64,000 nucleotides of DNA, from contig NZ_QQBJ01000026.1 of assembly GCF_003347205.1 (NCBI RefSeq), forward strand, positions 62,001 through 126,000, given 5' to 3'. Below, one piece after another: positions 33,474 to 41,849 of the stretch. Made by a program: the position numbers and the translations under genes. The notes below the pieces were generated by a model that was not told the DNA's origin, did no database searches, and saw only the letters and a list, made by a program, of their open reading frames with translations. Numbering within the stretch: position 1 is the stretch's first letter; each line of letters opens with the position of its first letter. Source of the DNA: Mycolicibacterium moriokaense. Its GTDB lineage: Bacteria > Actinomycetota > Actinomycetes > Mycobacteriales > Mycobacteriaceae.

Positions 33474-33682
33474 TCACACCTGCGTCGGGCGCACCACGCA
33501 GGCGGGCGGTCGCGACCCGCGTGGTGCGGCCGCAGCGGAATGACCTCTGCGTCGAGGTCCGACGGGTATCCCCGCACGTCGAGTTCGAGTTCGTCGCCAC
33601 GCTTGGCGGCCGCGCCCAGGCAGATCGCGACGGTCAGCATCAACAGCCAGCCGAGAACGCCGGCACAGGCGATGACCAACAC
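33470..33682 (-). CDS. Small single-span membrane protein, unknown
   Basis: A 70-residue protein from GTG 33682, behind a strong ribosome site (AAGGAGG, 4-nt spacing). One hydrophobic helix (VLVIACAGVLGWLLMLTVAI) is followed by an acidic then basic tail ending CARRRCD. It shares a 4-nt stop overlap with the secreted protein gene on the other strand. It is short and unrecognised, but the ribosome site and helix argue that it is real. Confidence 0.6.
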   Translation of the reverse strand: MLVIACAGVLGWLLMLTVAICLGAAAKRGDELELDVRGYPSDLDAEVIPLRPHHAGRDRPPAWCARRRCD

Positions 33683-33705
33683 TGTTCCTCCTTCGTCGGC
33701 GAGCC

Positions 33706-33740
33706 CGCGCCGGCCACTTGATCTACGAGTGGCCGGCGCG
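33706..33740. other. Perfect 13-bp hairpin in a divergent gap
   Basis: Arms 33706-33718 and 33728-33740 (CGCGCCGGCCACT / AGTGGCCGGCGCG) pair perfectly around a 9-nt loop. It lies 24 nt upstream of the small membrane protein GTG and 131 nt upstream of the methyltransferase ATG, so it would be in a leader or a regulatory site, unless it ends read-through transcripts. Confidence 0.75.
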
Positions 33741-33871
33741 ATCAGTTCACCGGCGCCGGACCGGTTCGACCGACCGCGGCCACAGAAAAATGAGGCAAAT
33801 GTCAGATGTCGGTTCCCGGCAATCGGCGTCAACTTTGTGAGACGAATGAAGCACCCTTGCAAGGAGGAACA

Positions 33872-34735
33872 ATGTCCAGCACCGAACCTGTCGTGTCGAT
33901 CGACGAGCGGGATGCCGACCGCGCGCTGAAGGCGAAACACCGCGCGCTTTGGGCTTCCGGCGACTATCCGGCCGTCGCGGTCGACCTGATTCCCACGTTC
34001 GGGGCCGAACTCGTGCGCGCCTGTGGCATCCGGCCCGGCGGTCGTGTCCTCGACGTCGCCGCGGGCTCGGGCAATGCCGCGATACCCGCCGCCGAAGCGG
34101 GCGCGGTCGTCACCGCCAGCGACCTGACCCCTGAGTTGTTCGACTCGGGAAGGCGCATCGCCGCCGGGCGCGGCGTCGAGTTGGAGTGGGTGGAGGCCGA
34201 CGCCGAGGCGCTGCCGTTCCCCGACGACAGCTACGACGTCGTGATGTCGGCCGTCGGGGTGATGTTCGCGCCGCACCACCAGGCGTCGGCGGACGAACTG
34301 ATCCGGGTGTGTCGGCCCGGCGGCACCATCGGGTTGATCAATTGGACGCCGCAGGGCTTCATCGGCAACCTGTTCGCGACGATGAAGCCGTACGCGCCGC
34401 CGCCACCGCCCGGCGCCAGCCCGCCGCCGCTGTGGGGCGACGAGGAACACGTGCGCCGGCTGTTCGGTGACCGCGTGACCGATCTCGAGGCGACCCGCGC
34501 GCATGTCGTGATGGACCACAGCCCGAGCCCGCTGGAGTTCCGGGAGTACTGGAAGCAGAACTACGGCCCCACCATCGCGGCCTACAAGTTCAACGCCGAC
34601 CAGCCCGAGCGGGTGGCCGCCCTCGACCGCGACTTCCTGACGTTCCTGACCGAGTGGAACCGCTCGACCGAGGACGGCAAGACCGCGTATCCGGCCGAAT
34701 ACCTGCTCGTCACCGCGACGAAGGCGGACCGTTAG
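33872..34735 (+). CDS. Class I SAM-dependent methyltransferase
   Basis: A 287-residue methyltransferase of the UbiE/Methyltransf_11 type. Motif I is VLDVAAGSGNAAIPAAEAG, the acidic ribose site is ASDLT, the adenine region is VEADAEALPFPDDSYDVV, and the post-motif is CRPGGTIGLINW. The ATG at 33872 has an ideal AAGGAGG. An insert rich in Pro (PPPPPGASPPP) lies after the core. The acceptor is unknown. Confidence 0.88.
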   Translation: MSSTEPVVSIDERDADRALKAKHRALWASGDYPAVAVDLIPTFGAELVRACGIRPGGRVLDVAAGSGNAAIPAAEAGAVVTASDLTPELFDSGRRIAAGRGVELEWVEADAEALPFPDDSYDVVMSAVGVMFAPHHQASADELIRVCRPGGTIGLINWTPQGFIGNLFATMKPYAPPPPPGASPPPLWGDEEHVRRLFGDRVTDLEATRAHVVMDHSPSPLEFREYWKQNYGPTIAAYKFNADQPERVAALDRDFLTFLTEWNRSTEDGKTAYPAEYLLVTATKADR

Positions 34736-34795
34736 GGCGGCCCCCACGCGGCGATCCACCCGCTGTTCGTCGGCGGCTGGATTACATTGTCATCA

Positions 34796-35140
34796 GTGGA
34801 CAAGCCCGCGAAGCAGCTGTTGGTAGAGCGCGCGTCGTCGGCGTTGGCCGACGTCGACACCGCCGGCTGGACCGTGCGCTTCGACCTGTTGTCCGACCCC
34901 AACCGGCTGGAGATCCTGCTCTGCCTGCACCGGGCGCCGGGCATCTGCGTCGGCGATCTGGCCGAGGCGCTGGGTCGCTCCGAAAACGCGGTTTCGCAAG
35001 CCCTTCGGGTGTTGCGCCAGCAGGGCTGGGTGAGCTCGACGCGGGCCGGTCGCGAGGTCAGCTACCGCCTCGAGGACGAGATCGTGCACGAGCTACTGCA
35101 CCGGATCGGCGCCCAGCACGCCGAACCGCACGCGCACTGA
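34796..35140 (+). CDS. ArsR/SmtB-family metal-responsive repressor
   Basis: A 114-residue winged-helix repressor (DPNRLEILLCLHRAPGICVG, ENAVSQALRVLRQQGWVSST, AGREVSYRLED). The C-terminus is His-rich (HELLHRIGAQHAEPHAH), as in nickel/cobalt sensors of the NmtR group. GTG 34796 is preferred because a TACATT -10-like box (34783-34788) would place the transcript start at it (leaderless); TTG 34787 is an alternative. The nickel/cobalt transporter gene follows 35 nt downstream with an ArsR-type operator in front. Confidence 0.87.
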   Translation: MDKPAKQLLVERASSALADVDTAGWTVRFDLLSDPNRLEILLCLHRAPGICVGDLAEALGRSENAVSQALRVLRQQGWVSSTRAGREVSYRLEDEIVHELLHRIGAQHAEPHAH

Positions 35141-35149
35141 AATCTGAAT

Positions 35150-35177
35150 ATCTGTTCATCTAGACAGATGAGCAGAT
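35150..35177 (+). promoter_or_regulatory. ArsR-type operator in front of nicT
   Basis: ATCTGTTCATCT (35150-35161), a 4-nt spacer, then AGATGAGCAGAT (35166-35177): 12-bp arms with one mismatch. The layout and the core TTCAT..ATGA are typical of ArsR/SmtB operators. The right arm runs into the first ATG of nicT (35176), so a bound repressor would cover the start region. Confidence 0.75.
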
Positions 35178-36288
35178 GGACCCTAGGCTCGGGCTGGTGA
35201 GCGTTGCGACGCAGTCAAAGGCCACCCCTCGGTTCGACCGGACCGATTGGCTGACGATCGCCGCGATGGGCGGCGTCGTGCTGGCGCTGCACGTCTTCGG
35301 CTGGGGCGTGCTGGTACTCGGCGTGGCTCCGCAGCACATCACGCTCGGTTCGGCGGGTGTCTTCGGCATCGGGCTGGGGGTGACGGCGTACCTGCTCGGG
35401 GTGCGGCACGCCTTCGACGCCGACCACATCGCCGTCATCGACAACACCACCCGCAAGCTGGTCGGCGAGGGAACGCGGTCGGCGTCGGCCGGCTTCTGGT
35501 TCTCGCTCGGCCACTCCAGCGTGGTGTTCGGGCTGGCGTTTCTGCTGGCGATCGGGGTCCGGGCGGTGGTCGGCCCGGTGCAGGACGAGGGCTCGCCGAT
35601 GTTGCAGACGCTGGGCCTGGTGGGCTCGCTCGTCGCGGGCACCTTCCTCATCTTGATCGGGCTGTCGAACCTGTTCGCCGCGGTGGGCATCGCCAAGGTG
35701 TTCCGCCGCATGCGCACCGGCGAGTTCGACGAGGCGGAACTCGAGCGCCAACTCGAGCAGCGCGGCTTCTTGGCGCGGATATTCGCCAGGGTGATGCGGC
35801 GAGTCAGCAAGCCGTGGCATCTGTATCCGGTCGGGCTGCTGATGGGCCTCGGCTTCGACACCGCCACCCAGGTCGCGCTGCTGGTGCTGGCTGCAGGCAC
35901 GGCGGCGTTCACCCTGCCGTGGTACGCGATCCTGGTGCTTCCCGTGCTGTTCGCGGCGGGGATGAGCCTGTTCGACGCGGCCGACGGCATCCTGATGTCG
36001 CGGGCCTACGGCTGGGCGTTCCTGCATCCGGTGCGCAAGGTCTACTACAACCTCACCGTCACCGTGCTGTCGGTGGTCGTCGCCCTCCTCATCGGGGTGA
36101 TCCTGCTCGCCGGCCTGGCGGCCGATCGCCTCGGCCTCCAGTCGGGTCCGCTGGCAGCGATCGGGTCGGCGAATCTCGAGTTCGTCGGGTTCCTGATCGT
36201 CGGGCTGTTCATCGCCGCATGGGTGATCGCCCTGGCGGTGTGGCGCTACGGCGGCGTCGAGAAGCGTTGGGCGCCCGCGGCCGAGTAG
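35176..36288 (+). CDS. nicT: Nickel/cobalt transporter NicT (NiCoT family)
   Basis: A 370-residue, roughly eight-span permease for Ni2+ or Co2+. The signature RHAFDADHIAVIDNTTRKL (HX4DH) and the second motif SLGHSSVVFGLA are present, with LGFDTATQVALL further on. It matches M. tuberculosis Rv2856 in length and motifs. The ATG at 35176 lies inside the ArsR operator and has no ribosome site, so GTG 35197 may be the true start. It converges on mtr with a 3-nt gap. Supply of cobalt to the cobalamin genes 3 kb downstream, or nickel to urease or hydrogenase, are both plausible. Confidence 0.92.
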   Translation: MDPRLGLVSVATQSKATPRFDRTDWLTIAAMGGVVLALHVFGWGVLVLGVAPQHITLGSAGVFGIGLGVTAYLLGVRHAFDADHIAVIDNTTRKLVGEGTRSASAGFWFSLGHSSVVFGLAFLLAIGVRAVVGPVQDEGSPMLQTLGLVGSLVAGTFLILIGLSNLFAAVGIAKVFRRMRTGEFDEAELERQLEQRGFLARIFARVMRRVSKPWHLYPVGLLMGLGFDTATQVALLVLAAGTAAFTLPWYAILVLPVLFAAGMSLFDAADGILMSRAYGWAFLHPVRKVYYNLTVTVLSVVVALLIGVILLAGLAADRLGLQSGPLAAIGSANLEFVGFLIVGLFIAAWVIALAVWRYGGVEKRWAPAAE

Positions 36289-36291
36289 TGG

Positions 36292-37704
36292 CTAGTGGCG
36301 CTTGGCGGGCGGCCATGGCGGCTCGTCGCACAGCGCGAGCAGGGCGTTCTCGATGACCTCGGGAAGTGCCGGATGGATCCAGTACTGACCGCGCGCCATG
36401 TCCTGTGCGGGCAGCCCGAAGCTCATCGCCTGGATGATCGGCTGAATCAGCGATGAGGCCTGATAACCCATGATGTGCGCGCCGAGAATCAACCCGGAGT
36501 CATCGTCGACGATGATCTTCGCGATGCCGGTGGTGTCTTCCATCGCCCAGCCGTAGGCCACGTCGCCGTAATCCTGGACTTTGGAGATCGCCTTGTATCC
36601 TCTTGCGCGGGCCTGGTTTTCGGTCAGCCCGACGCACGCGATCTGCGGGTCGCTGAACACCGCCGAGGGCACGAACCGGTGATCGGACTGCTTGAGTTTC
36701 TCGGTGTCGTCCCAATCGAGCAACAGGTTCTCGCGCACGGTGCGCGACTCGTGGTTGGCGACATGCTTGAGCTGGTAGTCCGAGCTCACGTCGCCGAGCG
36801 CGAAAACGTTTCGCGCAGTGGTGCGTTGGTACTCGTCGACGACCACGCTGCCGTCGCGCACCTCGACGCCGGCCAAGTCGGCGTCCAGCAGATCGCCGTT
36901 GGGGATGCGCCCGGTGGCCACCAGCAGCGTGTCGGCCCGCAGGCTCGCGCCGTTGTCCAGCTCGATCAGGATGCCGTCGGCGTCGCGACTCGCGCCCACC
37001 ACATTGCAGTGGTTGTGCACCTCCCACTTCTTCGACGCGATGTCGGTGAACCGCTCGCAGAGCGTGTCGTCGCAGTGCCGCAGCATCGTGGCGCCGCGGA
37101 TGACGATCGAGACCCGCGCGCCGAGCGCCGAGAAGGTGTGGGCGAACTCGGCGGCCACGAAGCCGCCGCCGACGATGACGAGATGCTCGGGCAGGTCACC
37201 GATCCGCATGATGGTGTCGCTGGTGTGGTAGTCGACGCCGCAGTCCCTGATGGCTTCGGGCACCGTCGCGCGCGACCCCGCAGCGATCACCACCTGATCG
37301 GCGGTGAACTCGTCGCCCGCTTCGGTGCGCAGCTTGTGCCTGCCGTCTTCGGTCGGTCGGGTGAATCGGGTGTGGGTGTCATACACGGTCACATTCGGCG
37401 AGGAACGCCGGTAGTTCTCGCCACCCATCGCGATCGGGTCGATGCGCCCGAACACGCGGGAGACGATGTCGTTCCAGCGCACACCGTCGAGGGTCGAGTC
37501 GACGCCGTACCGCTTTGAGTCGCGCACGGTTTCCGCCACCTCGGCGGCGTAGACGAACATCTTGGTCGGTATGCAGCCGACGTTGAGGCAGGTGCCGCCG
37601 AACGTGCCCTCTTCGCATATCGCCACGCGCTTGTCGGTGTATCGCTCGTCCAGAATCGAGTTGCCCGAGCCGGTGCCGATGATTGCGATGTCGAAATGTT
37701 CCAT
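36292..37704 (-). CDS. mtr: Mycothione reductase
   Basis: An FAD-dependent disulfide reductase that keeps mycothiol reduced with NADPH. The 470-residue product has the FAD motif IIGTGSGNS, the redox-active pair Cys39-Cys44 (GGTCLNVGC), the NADPH motif IVGGGFVAAEFAHTF, and the partner His in YWIHPALPE. ATG 37704 follows a GGATGA-type ribosome site. Mycothiol is the actinobacterial counterpart of glutathione, which fits the host. Confidence 0.96.
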   Translation of the reverse strand: MEHFDIAIIGTGSGNSILDERYTDKRVAICEEGTFGGTCLNVGCIPTKMFVYAAEVAETVRDSKRYGVDSTLDGVRWNDIVSRVFGRIDPIAMGGENYRRSSPNVTVYDTHTRFTRPTEDGRHKLRTEAGDEFTADQVVIAAGSRATVPEAIRDCGVDYHTSDTIMRIGDLPEHLVIVGGGFVAAEFAHTFSALGARVSIVIRGATMLRHCDDTLCERFTDIASKKWEVHNHCNVVGASRDADGILIELDNGASLRADTLLVATGRIPNGDLLDADLAGVEVRDGSVVVDEYQRTTARNVFALGDVSSDYQLKHVANHESRTVRENLLLDWDDTEKLKQSDHRFVPSAVFSDPQIACVGLTENQARARGYKAISKVQDYGDVAYGWAMEDTTGIAKIIVDDDSGLILGAHIMGYQASSLIQPIIQAMSFGLPAQDMARGQYWIHPALPEVIENALLALCDEPPWPPAKRH

Positions 37705-37711
37705 CCGGGAG

Positions 37712-38728
37712 TCATCCTTTGTCGGATTGTGCTGTGCTGTCGTCTGATTCGGACCACTGGGCATACCAGTCCAGCCAGTTGCCCAGTACGCGGAACGCGG
37801 CGGCGCGCGGCTCGGCCTCCGATAGGAAGACGTCGTGTTTGGCGTCGGCGACGGGTACCACCGTGGTGCGGTTGCCGATGCAGCCGGCCCAGCGCGCGAT
37901 CTGCTTGACGTCGAGAACAGCGTCGCCGCGTCTGATGAGATCGGGGTCGGGTACCTCGCGCACGCTGTGGTCCGAGCGCAGGATCAGGTTCGGCACGCCG
38001 ACATCGAGTCCTCTGTGCAGCCGGGCATGCCCCCGCCTGATCGCGTTGATCCAGCCGAACGTCACCGGGAAGCCGCCGACGGGTTTCCAGTTCAGGTCGT
38101 AGTCGAACTCGCCGTGATAGTCGCGGTGCAGCGACGTGCCGTAGCCGCCTTCGGTCGGTGAGCGGGCCACCAGCTTCTTGCGGAACCGCGACACCGCACC
38201 GATGGCGGCGGTGCCGACGGTCCGCAGGATCGCCGGTCCCTGCAGATCCAGCCACGGGCTGTTGAGCACCAGGCCGTTGAGGTGCTTGGCCGCGGTGGCG
38301 CCCCGGCTGCGCACGCGATCCAGCCACAGCGACACGATGAGGCCGCCCGCCGAGTGGCCGTACACCAGAACCTTCGCGCCGCCGGTGGCCGCGGCGACGA
38401 TGTCGAGCGCGCGTTCCAACTCGACGTCGTAGCGGGACAGGTCGGTGGTGAAGTGCGGGGTCTGGCCCTCCCGCCACGATCGGCCGCACTTGTGCAGGTC
38501 GAGGGCGTAGAAGGCGAAGCCGCGTTCGATGAACGCGTTGGCGACCTCGGTGTGGAAGAAGTAGTCGGTGAACCCGTGCACCAACAGCACGGCGTGCTCC
38601 ACCTCTGACGCGTGCTCACCGGCCCGGACCACGGTGGCCACCAGTTCGCCCTCGCCGTCGGGATCGGGCCCGAGCGCCAGCGTTTGCTGCCAGTAGCCGG
38701 GCAGAACGTCGGGCTCCCAGGCGGTCAC
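37712..38728 (-). CDS. Alpha/beta hydrolase, lysophospholipase-like (Rv2854 type)
   Basis: A 338-residue serine hydrolase. LLVHGFTDYFF forms the oxyanion region, the nucleophile is Ser in VYGHSAGGLI, and the His is in DAKHDVFLSE. A cap of about 100 residues follows the nucleophile. GTG 38728 gives a start (TAWEPDVLPGYWQ) like the one I recall for Rv2854. It ends 7 nt before mtr, so the two are co-transcribed. The substrate is unknown; a monoacylglycerol or lysophospholipid is typical. Confidence 0.9.
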   Translation of the reverse strand: MTAWEPDVLPGYWQQTLALGPDPDGEGELVATVVRAGEHASEVEHAVLLVHGFTDYFFHTEVANAFIERGFAFYALDLHKCGRSWREGQTPHFTTDLSRYDVELERALDIVAAATGGAKVLVYGHSAGGLIVSLWLDRVRSRGATAAKHLNGLVLNSPWLDLQGPAILRTVGTAAIGAVSRFRKKLVARSPTEGGYGTSLHRDYHGEFDYDLNWKPVGGFPVTFGWINAIRRGHARLHRGLDVGVPNLILRSDHSVREVPDPDLIRRGDAVLDVKQIARWAGCIGNRTTVVPVADAKHDVFLSEAEPRAAAFRVLGNWLDWYAQWSESDDSTAQSDKG

Positions 38729-38821
38729 GTCAGCTACCTTAGCCGCGGCCAGGTGGCCCGGCCGGGACCAATCCCTGCGGGATAGCCTGGGGATCGTGTC
38801 TGCTATGACGGTGCTTTGGCC

Positions 38822-39289
38822 ATGACCATCTCGCTGCGCCGCGCCTGGGCCAAGGATCTCGACACCGCCACTCTCTACAAGCTGCTCAAGCTGCGGGTCG
38901 AGGTGTTCGTCGTCGAGCAGGCAACGCCCTATCCGGAACTCGACGGCCGCGACCTGCTCGCCGAGACGCGGCACTTCTGGCTGGAGTCCGCCGACGGCGA
39001 GGTGATCTGCACGCTGCGGCTGATGGAGGAGCACTTCGGCGGCGAGAAGGGGTTTCGGATCGGGCGCGTGTGCACAAAGCGGACCGCGCGCGGCCGCGGT
39101 CACGCCAACCGGTTGTTGCAGGCCTCGCTGGCCGAGGTGGGAGACTACGCCTGCCGCATCGATGCCCAGACCTACCTCGAGGACATGTACAAACAGCACG
39201 GGTTCGTCCGCGACGGCGACGAGTACCTCGACGACGGGGTCCCGCACGTACCCATGCTGCGGGCCCGCAGCGAAACCGAGCAGTCGTGA
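38822..39289 (+). CDS. GNAT acetyltransferase, ElaA-like (Rv2851c type)
   Basis: A 155-residue single-domain acetyltransferase ([20 protein letters not shown] is the ElaA-type signature; [20 protein letters not shown] is the acetyl-CoA loop). It begins at ATG 38822; an ATG at 38805 in another frame is closed by a stop at once. It overlaps the chelatase gene by 4 nt (GTGA), as it precedes Rv2850c in M. tuberculosis. The substrate is unknown. Confidence 0.92.
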   Translation: MTISLRRAWAKDLDTATLYKLLKLRVEVFVVEQATPYPELDGRDLLAETRHFWLESADGEVICTLRLMEEHFGGEKGFRIGRVCTKRTARGRGHANRLLQASLAEVGDYACRIDAQTYLEDMYKQHGFVRDGDEYLDDGVPHVPMLRARSETEQS

Positions 39290-41133
39290 CGCCGATCTAT
39301 CCGCTCAGCGCGATCGTCGGCCATGACCGGCTGCGGCTGGCGCTGGTGCTGTGCGCCGTGCGTCCCGAGATCGGCGGGGTGCTGATCCGCGGCGAGAAGG
39401 GCACGGCCAAGTCGACGGCGGTCCGCGGCCTCGCCCAGGTGCTGTCGCAGGTCGACGCCGACTCGGCGCTCGTCGAGCTACCCATCGGGGCGACCGAGGA
39501 CAGGGTGGTCGGCTCGCTGGACCTGCAGCGTGTGCTGCGCGACGGCGAACACGCCTTCTCGCCGGGCCTGCTGGCCCGCGCGCACGGTGGCGTGCTGTAC
39601 GTCGACGAGGTGAACCTGCTGCACGACCACCTTGTCGACGTGCTCCTCGACGCCGCGGCGATGGGCCGGGTGCACATCGAACGCGAGGGCGTGTCGCACA
39701 GCCACGAGGCCCGGTTCGTGTTGATCGGGACCATGAACCCGGAGGAGGGCGAGCTGCGGCCCCAGCTGCTCGACCGGTTCGGCCTGACCGTCGACGTGCA
39801 GGCGTCGCGCGACGTCGACGTGCGCGCCGAGGTCATCCGCGCGCGGATGGCCTTCGAAGCCGATCCGGCGCGGTTCGCCGCCGATTACGCCGAGCAGGAC
39901 GCCGAGTTGGCCCGCCGCATCTCCGCTGCCCGCGAACTCATCGACGATGTGGTGTTGCCGGACAACGAGTTACGCCGCATCGCCGCATTGTGTGCGGCGT
40001 TCGACGTCGACGGTATGCGCGCCGATCTGGTGGTGGCGCGCACCGCCGTCGCGCACGCCGCCTGGCGCGGGTCGGCCACCGTCGGCGAGGACGACATCCG
40101 GGTGGCCGCGGAACTGGCGCTGCCGCACCGGCGCAGGCGCGACCCGTTCGACGACCCCGGTCTCGATCCGCAGCAACTCGACGACGCGATGGCGCAGATC
40201 CAGGAGTCCGACTCCGATCAGGAGTCCGGCGCTGATCCGGACCCCGAACCGGACCCGCCGAACGGCGGAGGCGCATCGGAAGCTGGCTCGGATGGTGCAG
40301 CACCACAAGGAAATTCGTCGTCGCACACCCGCCCGAGCGCGGCGCCGTCGGGCGTCTTCCGGACTCGCACGCTGGTGGTCCCCGGGGTGGGGGAGGGGGC
40401 GCCGGGGCGGCGGTCGCGCGCACGCAACCGCACGGGAACCGTGGTGACATCGACGGAATCACCCGACGAAGGCCACGGTGTGCACGTCTTCGCGACGCTG
40501 CTGGCCGCGGCGCGGCGGCAGACCCGGGCCGGCCGTCCGCGTCCGGAAGCCGACGATGTGCGGCGCGCGATTCGTGAAGGCCGCGAAGGGAATCTGGTGA
40601 TCTTCGTGGTCGACGCGTCGGGCTCGATGGCGGCGCGCGACCGGATGGCGGCGGTGAGCGGAGCGACGCTGTCGCTGCTGCGTGACGCCTACCAGCGCCG
40701 CGACAAAGTCGCCGTGATCACGTTCCGCGGACAGGACGCCGCGGTGCTGTTGCCGCCGACGTCGTCGGTGCACATCGCGAGCCGCAGGCTGGCGCGCTTC
40801 GACACCGGCGGGAAAACGCCTCTGGCACAGGGACTGCTGGCCGCGCGCGACGTGGTCGTGCGGGAAAAGGCCCGCGATCGGGCCCGGCGGTGCCTGGTGG
40901 TCGTGCTGACCGACGGCCGTGCCACCGGCGGCCCTGACCCGTTGGGCCGGGCCCGGAAGGCCGCGGCGCGACTGGTGGCCGAGGGGGCCGCCGCCGTCGT
41001 CGTCGACTGCGAAACATCGTTCGTGCGGCTGGGTTTGGCCGAAGAACTGGCGCGCCAACTCGGAGCGCCCGCGGTCCGGTTGTCGCAGTTGCGCGCCGAC
41101 AACCTGACCGATGTGGTCCGCACGGCCGCTTGA
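39286..41133 (+). CDS. Mg-chelatase-like ATPase, fused ChlI and ChlD domains
   Basis: A 615-residue protein. Residues about 10-290 are an AAA+ ChlI domain: Walker A in [13 protein letters not shown], Walker B in [12 protein letters not shown] Pro/Asp/Ser-rich linker (about 300-400) follows. The C-terminal von Willebrand A domain has the [15 protein letters not shown]. This is the I+D arrangement of a class I metal chelatase without the large H/CobN subunit. It is coupled to cobO and sits in the cobalamin cluster, so it may power cobalt insertion with a CobN encoded elsewhere. Confidence 0.9.
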   Translation: MTPIYPLSAIVGHDRLRLALVLCAVRPEIGGVLIRGEKGTAKSTAVRGLAQVLSQVDADSALVELPIGATEDRVVGSLDLQRVLRDGEHAFSPGLLARAHGGVLYVDEVNLLHDHLVDVLLDAAAMGRVHIEREGVSHSHEARFVLIGTMNPEEGELRPQLLDRFGLTVDVQASRDVDVRAEVIRARMAFEADPARFAADYAEQDAELARRISAARELIDDVVLPDNELRRIAALCAAFDVDGMRADLVVARTAVAHAAWRGSATVGEDDIRVAAELALPHRRRRDPFDDPGLDPQQLDDAMAQIQESDSDQESGADPDPEPDPPNGGGASEAGSDGAAPQGNSSSHTRPSAAPSGVFRTRTLVVPGVGEGAPGRRSRARNRTGTVVTSTESPDEGHGVHVFATLLAAARRQTRAGRPRPEADDVRRAIREGREGNLVIFVVDASGSMAARDRMAAVSGATLSLLRDAYQRRDKVAVITFRGQDAAVLLPPTSSVHIASRRLARFDTGGKTPLAQGLLAARDVVVREKARDRARRCLVVVLTDGRATGGPDPLGRARKAAARLVAEGAAAVVVDCETSFVRLGLAEELARQLGAPAVRLSQLRADNLTDVVRTAA

Positions 41134-41149
41134 GTAGGGAGCTTCGAAC

Positions 41150-41764
41150 ATGCCTCAGGGCCGTCCGGTCACCGTCCCCGACGACGGGCTGACGACGCGC
41201 GCCCGCCGCAACGCCCCGCTGCTGGCGGTGCATACCGGGCCGGGCAAGGGCAAGTCGACGGCGGCATTCGGCATGGCGCTGCGGGCCTGGAACCAGGGCT
41301 TCGACATCGCGGTGTTCCAGTTCGTCAAGAGCGCCAAATGGAAAGTGGGCGAGGAGGCGGCGTTCCGCGAGCTCGGCAATCTGCACCAGCAGCACGGCGT
41401 CGGCGGGGCGGTCGAATGGCACAAGATGGGCGCGGGGTGGTCGTGGTCGCGCAAGGCGGGCAGCGACGTCGACCACGCCGCCGCGGCGGCCGCCGGCTGG
41501 GCCGAGATCGCCAAGCGCCTCGCGGAGCAGCGCCACGACTTCTACGTGCTCGACGAGTTCACTTACCCCCTGAAGTGGGGCTGGGTCGACGTCGACGACG
41601 TGGTCGCCACCCTGACGGCGCGACCGGGCACTCAGCATGTGGTGATCACCGGTCGCGACGCCCCTGCGGCACTGCTGGACGCCGCCGACCTGGTCACCGA
41701 GATGACCAAGGTCAAGCATCCGATGGACGCCGGCCGCAAGGGACAACGGGGCATCGAATGGTGA
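41150..41764 (+). CDS. cobO: Cob(I)alamin / corrinoid adenosyltransferase
   Basis: A 204-residue CobA/CobO-type enzyme that puts the 5'-deoxyadenosyl group on cobalt. The P-loop is HTGPGKGKSTAAFGMALR, and VLDEFTYPLKWGW and HVVITGRDAP are family motifs. ATG 41150 follows TAGGGAG. It lies 16 nt after the chelatase gene and about 85 nt before cobB, with a palindromic element in that gap. Confidence 0.95.
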   Translation: MPQGRPVTVPDDGLTTRARRNAPLLAVHTGPGKGKSTAAFGMALRAWNQGFDIAVFQFVKSAKWKVGEEAAFRELGNLHQQHGVGGAVEWHKMGAGWSWSRKAGSDVDHAAAAAAGWAEIAKRLAEQRHDFYVLDEFTYPLKWGWVDVDDVVATLTARPGTQHVVITGRDAPAALLDAADLVTEMTKVKHPMDAGRKGQRGIEW

Positions 41765-41774
41765 CTTCGCACCG

Positions 41775-41832
41775 CGAGCGTGCACAGAATGCCAACATTG
41801 CGCGGCGTGTCGTGTGCAAACACGCACGCTCG
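41775..41832. repeat. Inverted repeat between cobO and cobB
   Basis: Perfect 9-bp arms CGAGCGTGC (41775-41783) and GCACGCTCG (41824-41832), 40 nt apart. The left arm is preceded by CG, giving GCGAGCGTGCACAG, which recalls the GCGAGCAGAC start of the elements at 13497 and 49515. It lies inside the cob operon and so may tune rather than end transcription. Confidence 0.55.
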
Positions 41833-41849
41833 GCGGGCAGGGCGACCCC

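Noticed and set aside
33683-34759. Minus-strand frame extending the 70-residue membrane protein upstream through the methyltransferase gene
   Set aside because: Only the last 70 codons have a ribosome site and sensible composition; the rest is antisense to the methyltransferase.
37705-37764. Longer start for mycothione reductase
   Set aside because: The extra 20 residues are hydrophilic and precede the FAD motif; the ATG at 37704 places it at the normal distance.
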